Shown here: positions 23,030 to 36,369 of the stretch, in pieces
How positions within the stretch are numbered: position 1 is the first letter of the stretch
How the letters are laid out: each line of letters begins with the position of its first letter
NCBI GenBank assembly: GCA_033032865.1
Contig: JAWHQI010000024.1
Span: forward strand, 3,472,001-3,536,000
Length of the DNA: 64,000 nucleotides
Direction of reading: 5' to 3'
Source: Dactylorhiza incarnata
Taxonomy: Eukaryota > Streptophyta > Magnoliopsida > Asparagales > Orchidaceae
Made by a program: the position numbers and the translations under genes
Notes under the pieces: model-generated
Seen by the model: the letters and a program-made list of their open reading frames with translations, nothing else
What the model was told of the DNA's origin: nothing
Database searches by the model: none

Positions 23030-23863
23030 AAGCTTACTCTCATTATTCTGAGACCGTCGATGGTCATGGTTCATCAATGATCATTGGATCTCTGGTCATC
23101 TCCACAGGACCGTCATTACAAAAAAAAATGAAAATGTCAGATCAACCTCTAACTTTTAGGGAAGCTTCTTCTCGCCATTCTGGGGTCATTACTGGCAGTC
23201 CCAGTTTATCAATCAGATCACCTGATCTTCAAAAATCGTCATTGAGTTGTCATTACTAAAAATAAAAGATGAAAGTCATAGGATCATCCTTAATTTTTTG
23301 AGAAAACTTATTCTCTTTGTCCAAGACCACTAGTAGCAAAAGTTCGCCAAATTAATCTCTGACTCCAACAATTGATGTTAAAAGGCCAATTTGGAACATT
23401 TGGAGCATCATCACAATTCTATGAAATCATTGAAGAGTTCATCTTATGCATTTTTTGAAGTAGTTCAAAGCAATATTCTAAATTGAGTTTTGGTTAGGAA
23501 AAAATTGAGCATTCATAGAGAACTACTACCACCCACGCTATATCACTTCAATTAATTATTCCATATATCATTTTGTGCTATGAAAAACTTCGACATCAAA
23601 AACATACGAAGAGAGTAATAAATTCGTTCGTATGTAATCTATTTTTGTTTTAAATAGTGATTCCTAGAATGAATTTTCTCATACAACCGAACAACAAAAT
23701 TGACCAGTTTCATTTCTACAGTGTCAATCCAACTGTCTTGAACGAGAGAATTCCAATTTTGCCCAACTGAATAGACTCTTTGGTAATAATTAGAACTGTG
23801 TTCGAAAGCATGAACTTGTCAAAAGAGTGGTGGATGCGGGCAATGTAAACACCCCAAGGGCCC
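23030..23863. other. Spacer without recognisable features
   Basis: This is AT-rich DNA with short ORFs only. A weak imperfect repetition around 23095 and 23250 (tcattac-poly(A)) is the only structure seen. Confidence 0.5.
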
Positions 23864-25244
23864 GTTCATTTGTTTGAAATTGAAATTGAATATTGAAATT
23901 GAGATCAATTCCATCTAATTTCAATTATAGTGTTCATAAAATAAACAAAAATGAAGAATATTGTGAAATTGATAAATTTTATTGTTCGTTTGTTAGATAA
24001 AATTCAATCTTAGAATTATGCGCGTCAGAGCAAAAAATGTTCACCTGAACAAAAAAAGCATGTTCAGGCACACGGGCAAAAATGTGCGCGGCCAAGAGAA
24101 AAGCGTGCGCCTGATCGAAACGTATGCCATGACAAAATTTGCGCAATGGCGAAAAACGTGCCCGGGCGAAAAACGAGCGCTCAGGCGAAACACAAGCACA
24201 GGAGAAAAATGTTGCCTGGGCGGATCACGCGCGCCCGGGCGAATTATGCGTGCCCAGACGGAATATGAGCGGCAGGGCAAAAAATGAGCATTGTGGCAAA
24301 CAAAAAGCACCCGGGCGAAAAAAAACAAGCACCATGGTGAAAATGCTCGCCCAGTAGAAAAAACGCTCTCCCGGGCAAAAAATGCACGTCTAGGCGAAAA
24401 ATCGCAAGTTAAGACGAAAATCACGTACAGGTGAAAAATGTGCGCCCGAGCGAAAAAATGCGCACCAGGACAAAAAAAAGCTAACACAAACAAAAAACGC
24501 GAGCTCGGATAGAATGCGCGAGTCTGGATGAAAAATCGCGCACCCGTATGAAAATTGAGCGTCATGGCAAACAAAGCGCGCTCGTACGAAAAATGCTCAC
24601 CCATGCAAAAAAAGCTCGATCGAGCAAAAATAAGCGCCTCGGGCAAAAAATGTGCCCGAGCGAAAAACATGTACGCTCTGGCGAAAAACACGCGCGCGGG
24701 TGAAAAACGCACGCTCTTGCAAAAACAACACGCCCTGGCAAAAAAATACGCACTGGCGAAAAATGCGTGCCCGGGCGAAAAAATGTTCTCCCGTTCGAAA
24801 AAACACATACAAAAAACGCTCGCACATGCGAAAAATGCTCGACCGGGCAAAAATACGCACCTCATGTGAAAAATGTGCGTCGGGGCAAAAAAATATGCGC
24901 CCTAGCGAAAAAATGCACGCCCTAGCAAAAAACGCGCGCATGTTCAAAAAAAATGCACCCTGGCAAAAAAGTGTGCTCGGGCAAAAAAACGCGCTCACGG
25001 GCAAAAACACGAGCCTGAATGAAAAATGCTCGTATGTGTGAAGAATACTCACCCGGGCGAAAAAACACGTCCCCGGGCGAAAAAAACACATCCCCGGGTG
25101 AAAAATGTGCCCTAGGCGATAAATGCATCTCGGCCGGAATTATTCAATTCTTATATAGATTGAAAGAATTGGCTTTGGTTCAAAATGAAGTTCATGGAAT
25201 TTATTAAAATTTCAATTCCAACGTTCAAGCTCGAAACGAATGAC
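23864..25244. mobile_element. TIR-like non-autonomous element built around a minisatellite
   Basis: The left end 'gttcatttgtttgaaattg' (23864-23882) and the complement of the right end 'gtcattcgtttcgagcttg' (25226-25244) are similar. Both flanks are rich in 'aattgaaatt' repeats, and the centre is a long minisatellite. No transposase is present and no clear target duplication was found. A simple AT-rich flank without mobility is the alternative. Confidence 0.4.
24018..25135. repeat. ~20-bp minisatellite, about 55 degenerate units
   Basis: The unit is approximately 'gcgcccgggcgaaaaaat', 19-22 bp, alternating a CpG-rich half with an A-run. Neighbouring units differ at many positions, mostly CG to TG/CA. 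Because many units are near 21 bp and lack stops, several frames stay open over long stretches. Confidence 0.9.
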
Positions 25245-25858
25245 AATTAAAATTAGAGCTTCAATTCTAATTTCAGGAGCTCAATTCCGTTCGAAGTTCA
25301 ATTCTTATTTAGAAGCATTTTTAAGCCCAAATACCACGTGAAAATAATATAAAGCTTGATGACCAAAGAAACGATCATACATTTATTCGGAATGATGCTA
25401 ACTACCAAGAATATAAATTAGTTGAACATAACACTCTGAAATGTTCACTTCGACAAAGAAGGTACTTGTTTTAAATTTCCAAAGAGCGAACTCACATGAA
25501 CAATATCCCATTTTATGGAGTATTCCACCGCCAACTATTGTGACACCCACTTCTTCCACGACATCGTCCACCTCAGAGGAAGAAAGCTCGAGGTCGTTCA
25601 ACCGATTCGGAACGGACTAGATGCAACATTGAAATGTATTCGGTGGCGTACACGTTATTCAACGCTCGTATACACGGCAGCTAAATCCATCGAAGCCAAA
25701 ATGAAATCATCCTGGGGGTTTGTCACTTTGCATAAAAACTTATTAGGTTTTATCTAATCATAGAAATTTCTCATACCAACAAGTCTATAGTAAATAAAGT
25801 ACAAGAAATAAAAATACCATAGTTCTACATTATTGAATGTGAAGGAGCGATAACTCAC
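25245..25858 (-). other. 3' flank / probable 3' UTR of the SPD1-like gene
   Basis: This lies directly downstream of the stop codon on the minus strand. A possible polyadenylation signal (AATAAA as complement of tttatt near 25382-25387) is ~475 bases after the stop. A 67-codon frame at 25601-25398 beginning MNDLELSSSEVDD has no family I recognise and is probably chance. Confidence 0.4.
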
Positions 25859-25930
25859 TCAAATGCCATCACCATCGTACGTAGCCCATCTTTCTATAAC
25901 AACTTTGAACTGCTCGTCTCTTTTCCTCAC
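25859..25930 (-). CDS. SPD1: SPD1-like last exon
   Basis: 72 bases encoding [20 protein letters not shown] and three more residues, then TGA at 25859-25861. Acceptor is 'tattacag'. The basic C-terminal end is typical of the plant family members. Confidence 0.9.
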   Translation of the reverse strand: MRKRDEQFKVVIERWATYDGDGI

Positions 25931-28900
25931 CTGTAATATTTAAACACCAAAATTGTTCAGTCTCAGAATCAGTGAACCACAGTAAAATAGGTTTCCAGCT
26001 GAGCATTTTAGCAAGAAATACAGAAAATCGGCCAAGATGTAGATTAAAATAATTGGAAACTTGAATGCAATCGATCTAGGGCGTGTTCAGGACAGTGTTT
26101 CGTGGCTTCAGACCGCCGCCGCCGCGGAAAGCTGCAGCCCAGGCGCGGTTTGAAACGGCGATGTGATGGCATTATTAGGCGCAGATGAGGAATTTGCGCG
26201 GGAATGGAGTGCAAGGCGTAAATTCGTGATGTCAAATTACCTCAACAAGTGGCTTTTTACCATTAAGCAGCAGATCCACACTCCTTTCAGTCTGCAAAAG
26301 AAATGTTCAATGTGATAAGTAATGTTTTTGTAAACAGTTATGAAGACGTAAATTCGTGTTGAGACTATGTTCTCAAATCGGCAAACTCGTGTAGTATTAT
26401 GCATTTTGTTTGGGAGAACGGCGGCGGATGTAAACATAGTGCAGGAAATGCAGATCACTTTTGTGTAGCTGTGATCAAGAATATCATTTCCTCGAAACTG
26501 TTCTTTGGGCCAAAACGCCGGCACAGACATCTAGGTGCGCGTTCCTTAGCCCTAACCCCAAAAACAAAGCTTTGTGGAGAAAACAAACCTACCTCTGAAG
26601 TTCCAAATACAGGTGTTCCCATCATTTTTTTCCAACAATAATTTCACACCACCCGCGCTAACAACACAACTCTTCCAAAAGTTTAATATAGATCACGAGT
26701 CCTTTCACCTACAACCAATTAGTTTAGGGTCGAATGTTAGGTTCTAGCATGAATGTAGGCTAGGCTCAAGATCCTAATTTCTTGTCACCAAATAAAAATC
26801 AAGTGTTGCAGCCAAAGATTCTACATGTGATGGGACGCGTTGAAAATATAGCCACACATTGAGAAACTCGTGGAGGCTTGTGCATTTAATACAGATCCCG
26901 GGCTCCCTACCCATAACCAATTGATTTTGGTTGAGAAACTCTGCCAGATGCCTTAGGATATTCCTGAGGGTTGTACTATGAGATTTCAGTTACCATCTCT
27001 TTTTTATTCCAATGGAAATTATATAGTTATTATGCACAAAATAAAATAAAATAAAGTTCAGGTTATTCTCATAAAAAAAACATTAAAATGAGTATAAGAG
27101 ACAACAAACCCTATGTGTGACCCAATGATTGCGCTCCCTCATCTCAATAAGAAATGGAAATGTTGGAGGTGCCTTTCTTTCTAGAATGCTTTTTTGACTT
27201 CGCCTTGCCCGAGCCTCTTCGTCTCCTAAAGTGACAGTTTCCACGCCTCCAACCTTGGCATTAAAAATTGCAAAGAAAGATTCACAACATATTTGCAACT
27301 TAACTTTTCCAAGAAATACTCTAGTAAACACCAGGAAAACACATGTTAACGCCAATGAAGGGAAAAACATTATGCCTATGATGAGTGGAATTGAAAAGAG
27401 GACAAAATTGAAATGATAAAGAAATTGAATGAAATTAGTTTTTACCTACCTGGTTGAGGAGAAATTGAGTGAGGAAATATGTTTTCTTTCTTGTTTAACA
27501 AAATCGAGCAAAAACGACAAACACAGAATAACATAAAATTTATGTGGATCATCTCAAGATGTGCTACGTCCAAAGGCAGCAATAGCCAGCAGATCACTTC
27601 ACTAGATGGAAGAACAGAAAGGTACAAGAGGAGAGGCGCCGCACGGATTTCACGCACGCCTATGTTACGCTCGCGCGCGTATCGTATTATTTTATCGCAT
27701 TTTATTGCTATTGTTTTATGGTTATTGTTATGTGAGCCCCCCCCCCCCCCCCCCTCCATATATAAGGAGGTAGTATGGGAGTGTGTTAGCATCTTTGATG
27801 TATTAGGGTTTTAGGCTCTCTTTGGAGAGAATGATTATAGGAGGACCCAGCCTCCATAATCTTGGCCGGAGCTTGCTCCGGATTTGTAACTCTGTGCTTT
27901 TTTTCAAGTTAATGCAATCGTGTATCTCATTTTGGTATTATTTGGTCCGACCTGTCGGATATACCCAAAATAAGGGTTCTATAGACAACTCCGCACTTAC
28001 CAATATACCCAAAATACTCTTCAAAATATAATTTGGATGCAGAAAAGTCTGCATAGTGCTAAATATCATACTTTGGGGACCTCTAAATGAGTTAGGATTC
28101 GAGACATAAATGACAAAGATGTGAATCAAACCGGCAATTCTATAAAAATTGTTAATGTATATTTGGACTAATAACATTGTTCGGAGGCTAAACGGGTCGG
28201 TCGAGTACACGGATACCCGATACCCGTAGACACTCCTAGGGTTTGCCTATATATACCCCGCTTGGGGCAACGGGGAGTTCATTCCACTTTGATGGACCTC
28301 CGGATGCTTCGAGCAACTCCCTCTCAATCTCGAATCCGCCCCTAGGGTTTCGCTCGTCCGCCCGGTTCCCTGTTCACGTGAATGAGATCGCGATCTTCCC
28401 CGCAGCAGCGCCTCCTAGCCTTTGTGTCCTTCGTCGCTGGATCGCCGCTTCCATTCGCGAAGAAGATCGCGTCTCGCCGATCGCTGGAAGCCGCCGCTGT
28501 TCTAGCGAGGAAGGAGATTGCAAATCGTGCCCAGTCGCCGCTCAAGCTCGCGTTCGCTGCACCCTCTCCCGTCGCCGCTTCGCCAGCGTTCACTGGAGCC
28601 CTCCCGTCGTCGTTCCTTTTGGCACGCCGCCGTTCGCGAGTGGAGAAGAAGTTCTGCTGCTGCGCCGTCGCCATAGTCGCCAGATCCAGGGCTGCTGCCG
28701 CGTCGCCGCTCTGATCTGCCTTCGTGCCCGCTTCTAAGCCCGGATCTAGAGGCGCGCCGCTCGCATGAAGGAGATCTTGGTCTCATGTCGTCGCCGTTTT
28801 CTGTGTGGGCTCGCCGAAGCCCTAGCCGGTGCTGCAGAGGAAGGAGCCGCCGCTGCCTGCAAAGTTTCCGCCTCCGCCGCTCAAATCCCCCAGCCGCCGT

Positions 28901-31900
28901 CAGATCTCCCGCCGCCGCCGCCGCCGTCTCCACGCTCGCGGAAGTGCTGCCCTAAGCGCTACCGCCAGCCCTACCTAATAACGCCTGGCGCTAGCAGCCG
29001 AACAGGCTACCGCCCAGGCTACCGCCCAGGCTACCGCCGGCGCTAGCAACAGACCTCACTCCTTTGTTTGGTGTCTTGTTCTCGTCTGTCGGGCGCACAA
29101 TGATGAAGGGGAACAACTTTTCGTCCCCCGTTCCGATGATTAAGCTAGAGAAGTTCACGGCGACTGAGTTCAACAACTGGAAGTTGAATACTCAGTTCGG
29201 GATGAAGTACCTGAACGTGTTCTGCACAGTTCAGTCTGATCGTGCTGGGGTCGTAGGGACTGATGACGAGGCTCAGTGGATGTCTGATGAAGACTTCTGC
29301 CGTGACTACCTGCTGAACTGTCTGTCTTCCAATCTGGCGAAGACGTATATGAAGATGAAGACAGCCAAGGAGATCTGGGATGCCTTGCAGGAGCACTTCA
29401 GACAGGAGGAGGATCTGTCCAAGGCGCACCTAGTGGACAAGTTCCACTCCTTCACCTTCAACGAGGAGAAAGTCATTCTCCCTCAGGTATCTGACTTTGA
29501 AGTTTTAGTTGATTCCTTGCATAGCGAAAATATTTCGTTGTCAGATAGCTTTGTTGCTGGCACAATTGTGTATAAGTTGCCTTCCACGTGGTACAATTTC
29601 AAAACAGAAATGTACCGCAAGAAGATGCAGGTGGGTTTAAATGAACTCAAGCATTTTATACGCATTGAGGACGAAAATAGGATTCGACATGCATTAGAAG
29701 TTGTTAGCAAGCAGAAGGCTGTTGCTAACATGATTACACACTCTAAGCGCGTGCCGAACCCTAGGAAATCAAAACTCAACCCTAGTAGCTCCCAGGTTGC
29801 AGGCCCCAGTAAACAAATTAAAAAGTTTAAGGGCAAGTGCTTTAACTGCAACAAGTGGGGACACAGTGCATCTGATTGCAGGCTTCCTCGCAAGGAAAGG
29901 GGCAAAGCACCACAAGAAGGTAACCATGCTAACATGGTTAGCCTCACTGAGCCATCCAACTTTGTTGTCATAGTTGGAAACGAGAAGGCCAGTACTGAGT
30001 GGTATCTTGACTCGGGGGCAACGTGTCATGTATGCAACAACTCTACTCTGATGACAGGTCTTACTGATGCAAGAGAATCTGTGACCGTTGCCAACGGTGA
30101 GACAGCTGACGTGCTGAAGGTTGGGAACGCAACTTTGTTGCTATCCTCAGGTAAGACTTTAACTTTAAAGAATGTTAAGTTTATTCCTTCATTAGCTGCT
30201 AACTTAGTGTCTATTAGCTTACTATGTGATGTCGGTATGTCTTTTACTTTCTGTAGCGGTAGAGTAACACTGTCAGTTAACTCACACTATTTTGGATGTG
30301 CCTACGTCCAAAATAGTATGTACAGACTAAGTCTAGCAAACGAAATAGTTCAACAAGTTCAAACAAACTTAGTTAGCCCTAAGACTTTACATGAGAGACT
30401 AGGACACGTAAACTATAGGAAAATGTTCCAAATTGCTAGAACTCACCAGATAGCTTTAGACACTACAGTTAAAACTGATAAATGTGAAGTGTGTGATCAG
30501 ACTAAGATCACTAGGAAACCTTTTAGTGCGGTTACTAGGAGCACAACACCCTTAGAACTGATACATTCTGACATATATGACTTCAAAATTTTTGTCACTA
30601 GAGGAGGCAGGAAGTATTTGATCACATTCATAGATGATTGTTCTAGGTTTTGTCACATTTATCTTCTTAAAACTAAAGACGAAGCGTTTGAAAAATTTTG
30701 TATTTTCAAAACCAGGGTAGAAAACCAACTTGACATGAAAATCAAGAGATTTAGAAGTGATAGAGGAGGAGAATATATGTCCAGTGAGTTCAAATGTTTC
30801 CTTGCCCAACATGGAATCATTGCAGAAACCACTGCTCCTTACTCACCTCAGTCTAATGGCATAGGCGCATAGCTGAGCGTAAAAATCGAACGTTAACAGA
30901 AATGTTAAACTCTATGCTCTTGACTGCAGGCATGCCTTCCGCTTATTGGGGAGAAGCAGTCTTAACTGCAAATCACATTTTGAATAAAGTCTCTTATGCC
31001 AAGTTAGAGGTTACACCCTACGAGCTTTGGTTTAAGAGACCCCCGTCTTTTACTAGACTTAAGACCTGGGGCTGTATAGCCTATGTCAGGGTTCCTGACC
31101 CTAGACGGTCTAATATTGGACCTGGGACCAATACATGTGTCTACCTAGGTTGTGCTGAGGATAGTGCTGCAGATAGATTCTTAGATATTTCTAATAATGT
31201 CGTTATAGAATCTAGGGACGCAGTGTTCTTTGAAGATAAGTTCCTCAAGGATAAGAACCTATCTCTCTCAGGTATGCAAGTAACTATTACTGAAGAAGAT
31301 CCTGCTTCAGTACCAAGCACCTCCTATTCAGTTCATGTAGACAACTCTGGCCTAGAGTCTAGGAGAACTTCTGTAAGAGAGCGAATTCCCAGAACCTTCG
31401 GTAGTGACTTTGTCACTTGCCACGTTGAGGTTGATCCATCCACCTATAAGGAAGCGATGAGATCCAGGGATTCCCTACACTGGAAAGAAGCTATTGATGA
31501 AGAGATGTATTATTTACTTCAGAATAACACCTAGACGTTGGTTGATAAGCCAAAAGGGGCTAAAACCGTAGGGTTTAAGTGGATTCTGAAAAAGAAACTG
31601 AATCCTGATGGTAGCGTAGCTAAGTATAAAGCACGCCTGGTGGCTAAAGGTTTCACACAAGTAAGCGGCGTAGATTACTTTGATGTCTACTCACCCGTGT
31701 GTCACTTAGCAACCATTAGGGTCCTCCTTGCTATTGCGTCTATTGAGAACTTTATTGTTCATCAATTGGATGTTAAGACTGCGTCTTGAATGGAGATCTG
31801 ACCGAAGAGATCTACATGAGTCAACCTGAAGGTTTCATTGTAGACGGTCACGAAACGAAAGTCTGTAAATTACTTAAATCTTTATACGGACTAAAGCAAG

Positions 31901-34900
31901 CACCGAAATTATGGCATGAGAAATTTGACTATAGTGTAAAGAACATGGGATTCATGTCGAGTCTCTCGGATAAATGTCTTTACATACGTAATAGATCAGA
32001 TAAAGTCGTCATAATTTGCTTGTACGTAGATGATATGCTCATTCTAGGGTCTGATCAATCCGAAGTGGATGACGTTAAGTCAGACCTAATAAAAGAATTT
32101 AGCATTAAAGACCTAGGTACAGCTAACATTATACTAGACATGCAAGTGAGCTTTGGGAAGAATGACATCTCCCTAAGTCAAAGCCACTACATAAAGTCCA
32201 TGTTGGACACGTGGGGATACAGTGACAGTAGAGCATTTGAGACTCCATACGACTACACTAACTGCCTAAAGCTCAATGAAGGAGCTATGGTTAGACAGTT
32301 AGATTACTCTAAACTGCTTGGTAGTCTCATGTATGTAATGGTCTGCACTAGACCTGACATAGCATTTACGGTCAGCATGTTGTGCAGATTCACTAGTAAT
32401 CCTGGTCAAGACCACTAGAACGCCTTAGATAGGCTCATGAGGTACTTAAAGCACACTCAAAAGTATGTTTTAGTCTACTCTGGTCATCCTTCAGTTCTTG
32501 AAGGATATTCTGATGCATCATGGTGCTCAGAATTAAACGACAGCAAGTCCACTAGTGGGTTTGTATTCACACTAGGAGGAGCAGCTGTAGCCTGGAAGTC
32601 CAAGAGGCAATCCTGTATTGCTCTCTCTTCTATGGAATCTGAACTCTACGCTCTAGCATCAGCAGGAGAAGAAGCAGAGTGGTTAAGAGATTTGGTAATG
32701 GACATTCCTCTGACGAGTCTGAAAATGAGTTCTGTTGCAGTTTACTGTGACAATCAGGCTACGAAAATGATTGCTATGAACACTTTGTTCAATGGCAAAA
32801 GAAGGCAACTAAGGCTGAAACAATCCTGGTTGACCTCACTCACAAGTCAAGGGATTATGACCCTGATTGATGTGAGATCGAAAGATAATGTTGCAGACGC
32901 CTTGACCAAAGGCTTGAATAGAGCTCTCACAATAAAAACATCGGGGGAGATGGAACTAAAGTTCATAGATGTAAGAAACTGTCATCCGTTGTTTATGTTT
33001 TCATAGTGAGAACCTATATAGTCGCAACATTCAAGCATCTAATAGCAGACTGAAAACCTCAAATAATTTCTTGATGAAAACCCAAGATGGCTAAATGTCT
33101 GTTATTCCACATTTGATAACTAGCATCTTTCTCATTGTAAGTTGATTCAAAAATTATTCAACTGGGAATAGAAAGTCGTTATAGTCGGTTATCTAACATT
33201 GATGATCATAGCACATTATTCCACACCTGATAATGTTACAAACGTTGTTGTGTCAAATCATTCCACTTTTGGTGATGAAGCACATAATGATCACTCATGG
33301 ATAAGATAACAGTTGATTTACAAAATCAATACTAGATTGGTTTCTGCTAGACCAGATAGAGATGCTGACAGTGTTACTTCATCAATGCTACAGGTTCTAA
33401 GCTCACTTATGTAAGAGTTAGTTCACTTTCTACGTTACTGCATATGTTCATGAATTCATTGAGTCTAACTCATGAAATTCCTTGCAGGCACTGGTGGAGA
33501 TGGAGGAGAGAGAGAGTAGTATTTGACATGGATGCTGATGATCTACTAGACGAGTAGAATTGTCATATGTTTATCTTTGTCATTTTGTTTTCAGACTTTA
33601 TATTATTGAGTAGCACTTTTATTCTGGATGATTTATATTTTGTGTAAAATCTTGTTGTTACTTATTGTGCTAACTTTTTTGTTTATGTTAAGTCGAAAAC
33701 TTATTTTATGCTAGTTACTACTTTCTGCACTTCAAAACTTACATGTTATTTGTCACAAATATAGGAGGAGATTGTTAATGTATATTTGGACTAATAGCAT
33801 TGTTCGGAGGCTAAACGGGTCGGTCGAGTACACGGATACCCGATACCCGTAGACACTCCTAGGGTTTGTCTATATATACTCTGCTAGGGGCAACGGGGAG
33901 TTCATTCCACTTTGATGGACCTCCGGATGCTTCGAGCAACTCCCTCTCAAAAATTTCTTGCAGATTTATTAGGGTTGAGTAGGGAAGTCAATGCAAAAAT
34001 GCATTTCTTCACATTTCCTAAGAAATTTCATTTGCATATTAATTACATTAGAACCGCTTACCAATACGAAATTATGAAGCAACATTCAATGACATTATCT
34101 ATTCCCTATAATTCTTCTAAATTAAACAAACCCTACACATTTCTAGCAAGGAACGATATTCTTAAAATCTATTCCATAACAGTAAATGTGCAGGACAACA
34201 ACAATAGCTCGTAGTTAGCAGCAATAACAATCTGAATTCTACAAAGAGAATATCTTCTGTATAAGTGACAAATGTTGAGAAAAGTCATGAACAGAAAGCC
34301 TAATTTATCTTAACGGAATTGACCTAATGCATCTGCAAGCAACAAAATTCTTCAGAAAACTTGATAAATTCATTGATGGTCTTTTACTTATATATATTCA
34401 GGAACAAGATTTTGGCAAAAATTTATGCACATTACCAGATCGGCAAGCGTGGGATTCTTAACGATGTTTGCCAGGCGCTCTCCATGGGCTGTACCAATAA
34501 GCATTACTCCCCTTTCTGCAATAGACCGGCAAGCAAGGGCTTCAGCTTCCGTGCCAATTTCATCTACGATTACAACTTCAGGCATATGATTCTCTACAGC
34601 TTCCACCATGACCCTGTGTTGCATGGAAGGTTCCGGAACTTGCATTCTCCGGGCGCTCCCAATAGCAGCATGGGGAATGTCCCCATCTCCACCAATCTCA
34701 TTACTGGTGTCCACAATTACCTATCCTAAATCATCAGTTTGACCTGGAGTATAAGGGAAGAAGTAATATTGGAGTTTAATGAACACTCTAGAAATACAAA
34801 GAAGATGGCATACCACTCGCCTATTGACTTCATCAGCCAAGACTCTGGCAATCTCGCGCATGACAGTAGTCTTACCCACTCCAGGTCTTGTAAAGATACC

Positions 34901-36336
34901 GACATAATAAACAAGTTGTATGTTAAAACAAATTAACTGTGAACAACTGATAGGAATAATGAATCTTGTATATTATGCACACTTAAGGATACATATATAT
35001 ATACACAAGAGAAGAGGGGTTCCCAACACCTAGAGGTGGGCCTAAGAGGGTCTACCACCAGAATATACAATATAATGCATAATACATCTAACAACAACTA
35101 CCAAAGAGAATATGATGTTCGAGTTGACAGGACTAACAACTAGTATTTGTTGGCCTTGTTTGGATGAGTAAGGGACCAAACACGAGAACAACGCAGAGGT
35201 CATTTGGCTGAGCGGCATTCGCAGGGTCAGCACTCTGCTCAAGGAGCAGAATTCAGTCCAAAACATCATTTTCAGACAGTTTCGGACCGCGATCAGAGTG
35301 ACGCGATTTGCTGCAGCGATCGGAGCACCCTGCTCCCCACCCAAAAGCCCTGCCAAATGAACCTTAAATACACGATACCCAAGTAGATTCACAAATATCA
35401 TGACTTTATCCACTATCGATGTACCTTCCAAGAAAGAGGATACTTTCTCTGTACTTCAGAAGATCACGGACCATATCAACATGGCCGGAAACTGCTCGAC
35501 CAACTCTACATGTCAATCCAACAATAAGACCTTTCCTACTCCTTATGGCAGATATCCTGTGCAAAGTACCCTCAATGCCAGCTCGATTGTCGCCTCCGAA
35601 TTCACCTACAGCTCTTTGAGCTTCCATGAGCTCTGTGGTTGTTATCTAGAAGGATAGGAAGGCAGACCGTAGGAAATGGAAAATAAGAAGATAAAAGTAA
35701 AGTAGCAAAATAGTAGATAGATCCTGCATTACGATGAAAGATACAAATAAGTGCCAAATGCATGATTTAGATTCTAAAACTTACTATTATGTGTAATATA
35801 TGCTGTTGTAACTTAAGGGGATCATTTTAAGACATATATTGCATTAATACTATTGCGAGGATAAGCACAAACTTTGAGCTCGTATTTATTTATTTATAAA
35901 TGTATCTGGATTATATTTAATTATTTATGATATCTACGAAGCACAGATACTTAAAAATACTTCGTGTATCGGCTCAAACGCGTATAGGATACGGGAAACG
36001 CCCGGAAACGTGTTTCCGAAACGTAGGAAACTCAATATTTGAATTAAATAAAAAAACTAATTGGGAAACACGTATCCCGCTTGCGGGATACGCGTTTCCC
36101 GCTATTATATTCACGGCGTCAGATGCGCGGTCACGCCTCATATTAATTTGATTGTTTAGGGTTCACAGTCACGTGCGTTTCACGACCCCGACCCCCGCAG
36201 CTTTGCGTTGTTCTCTCCAGACCCCCACAGCCGAAGCTGCTACCGCTCCAGATCACGCTCTCTGCTCTCGATCCCTTCCTGCTAGTAAGCTCCTCCTACT
36301 CTTTTCTTCTTCCTCCTCTTCTTCTTCCTCCTCCGG

Positions 36337-36369
<33 letters not shown>

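Larger units (their letters stand above)
28150..33949 (+). mobile_element. Complete Ty1/copia element 'B' inside an SPD1-like intron
   Basis: Two 177-bp LTRs flank a 5.4-kb interior, and the target duplication aaaat is present at 28145-28149 and 33950-33954. Order: LTR, ~770-base GC-rich leader, gag, protease, integrase, RT, RNase H, ~770 bases of 3' sequence, polypurine tract (ataggaggagat), LTR. The two LTRs differ at five positions by eye (~3%), so insertion is moderately recent. It is opposite in orientation to the host gene. The sequence after the 5' LTR (atctcgaatccg) does not match the usual initiator-tRNA primer site. Confidence 0.95.

Noticed and set aside
24041..24865. 274-codon open frame, and others on both strands, in the minisatellite
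   Set aside because: Open only because the ~20-bp unit lacks stops in several frames; Phe/Ala/Arg repeats with no domain.
25398..25601. MNDLELSSSEVDD frame downstream of the SPD1-like stop
   Set aside because: Lies in the probable 3' UTR; no acceptor site linking it to the gene and no known domain.
28243..29046. Overlapping 90-164-codon frames in GC-rich DNA before copia B gag
   Set aside because: They lie in the leader of a retrotransposon, on both strands, with biased composition and no similarity.
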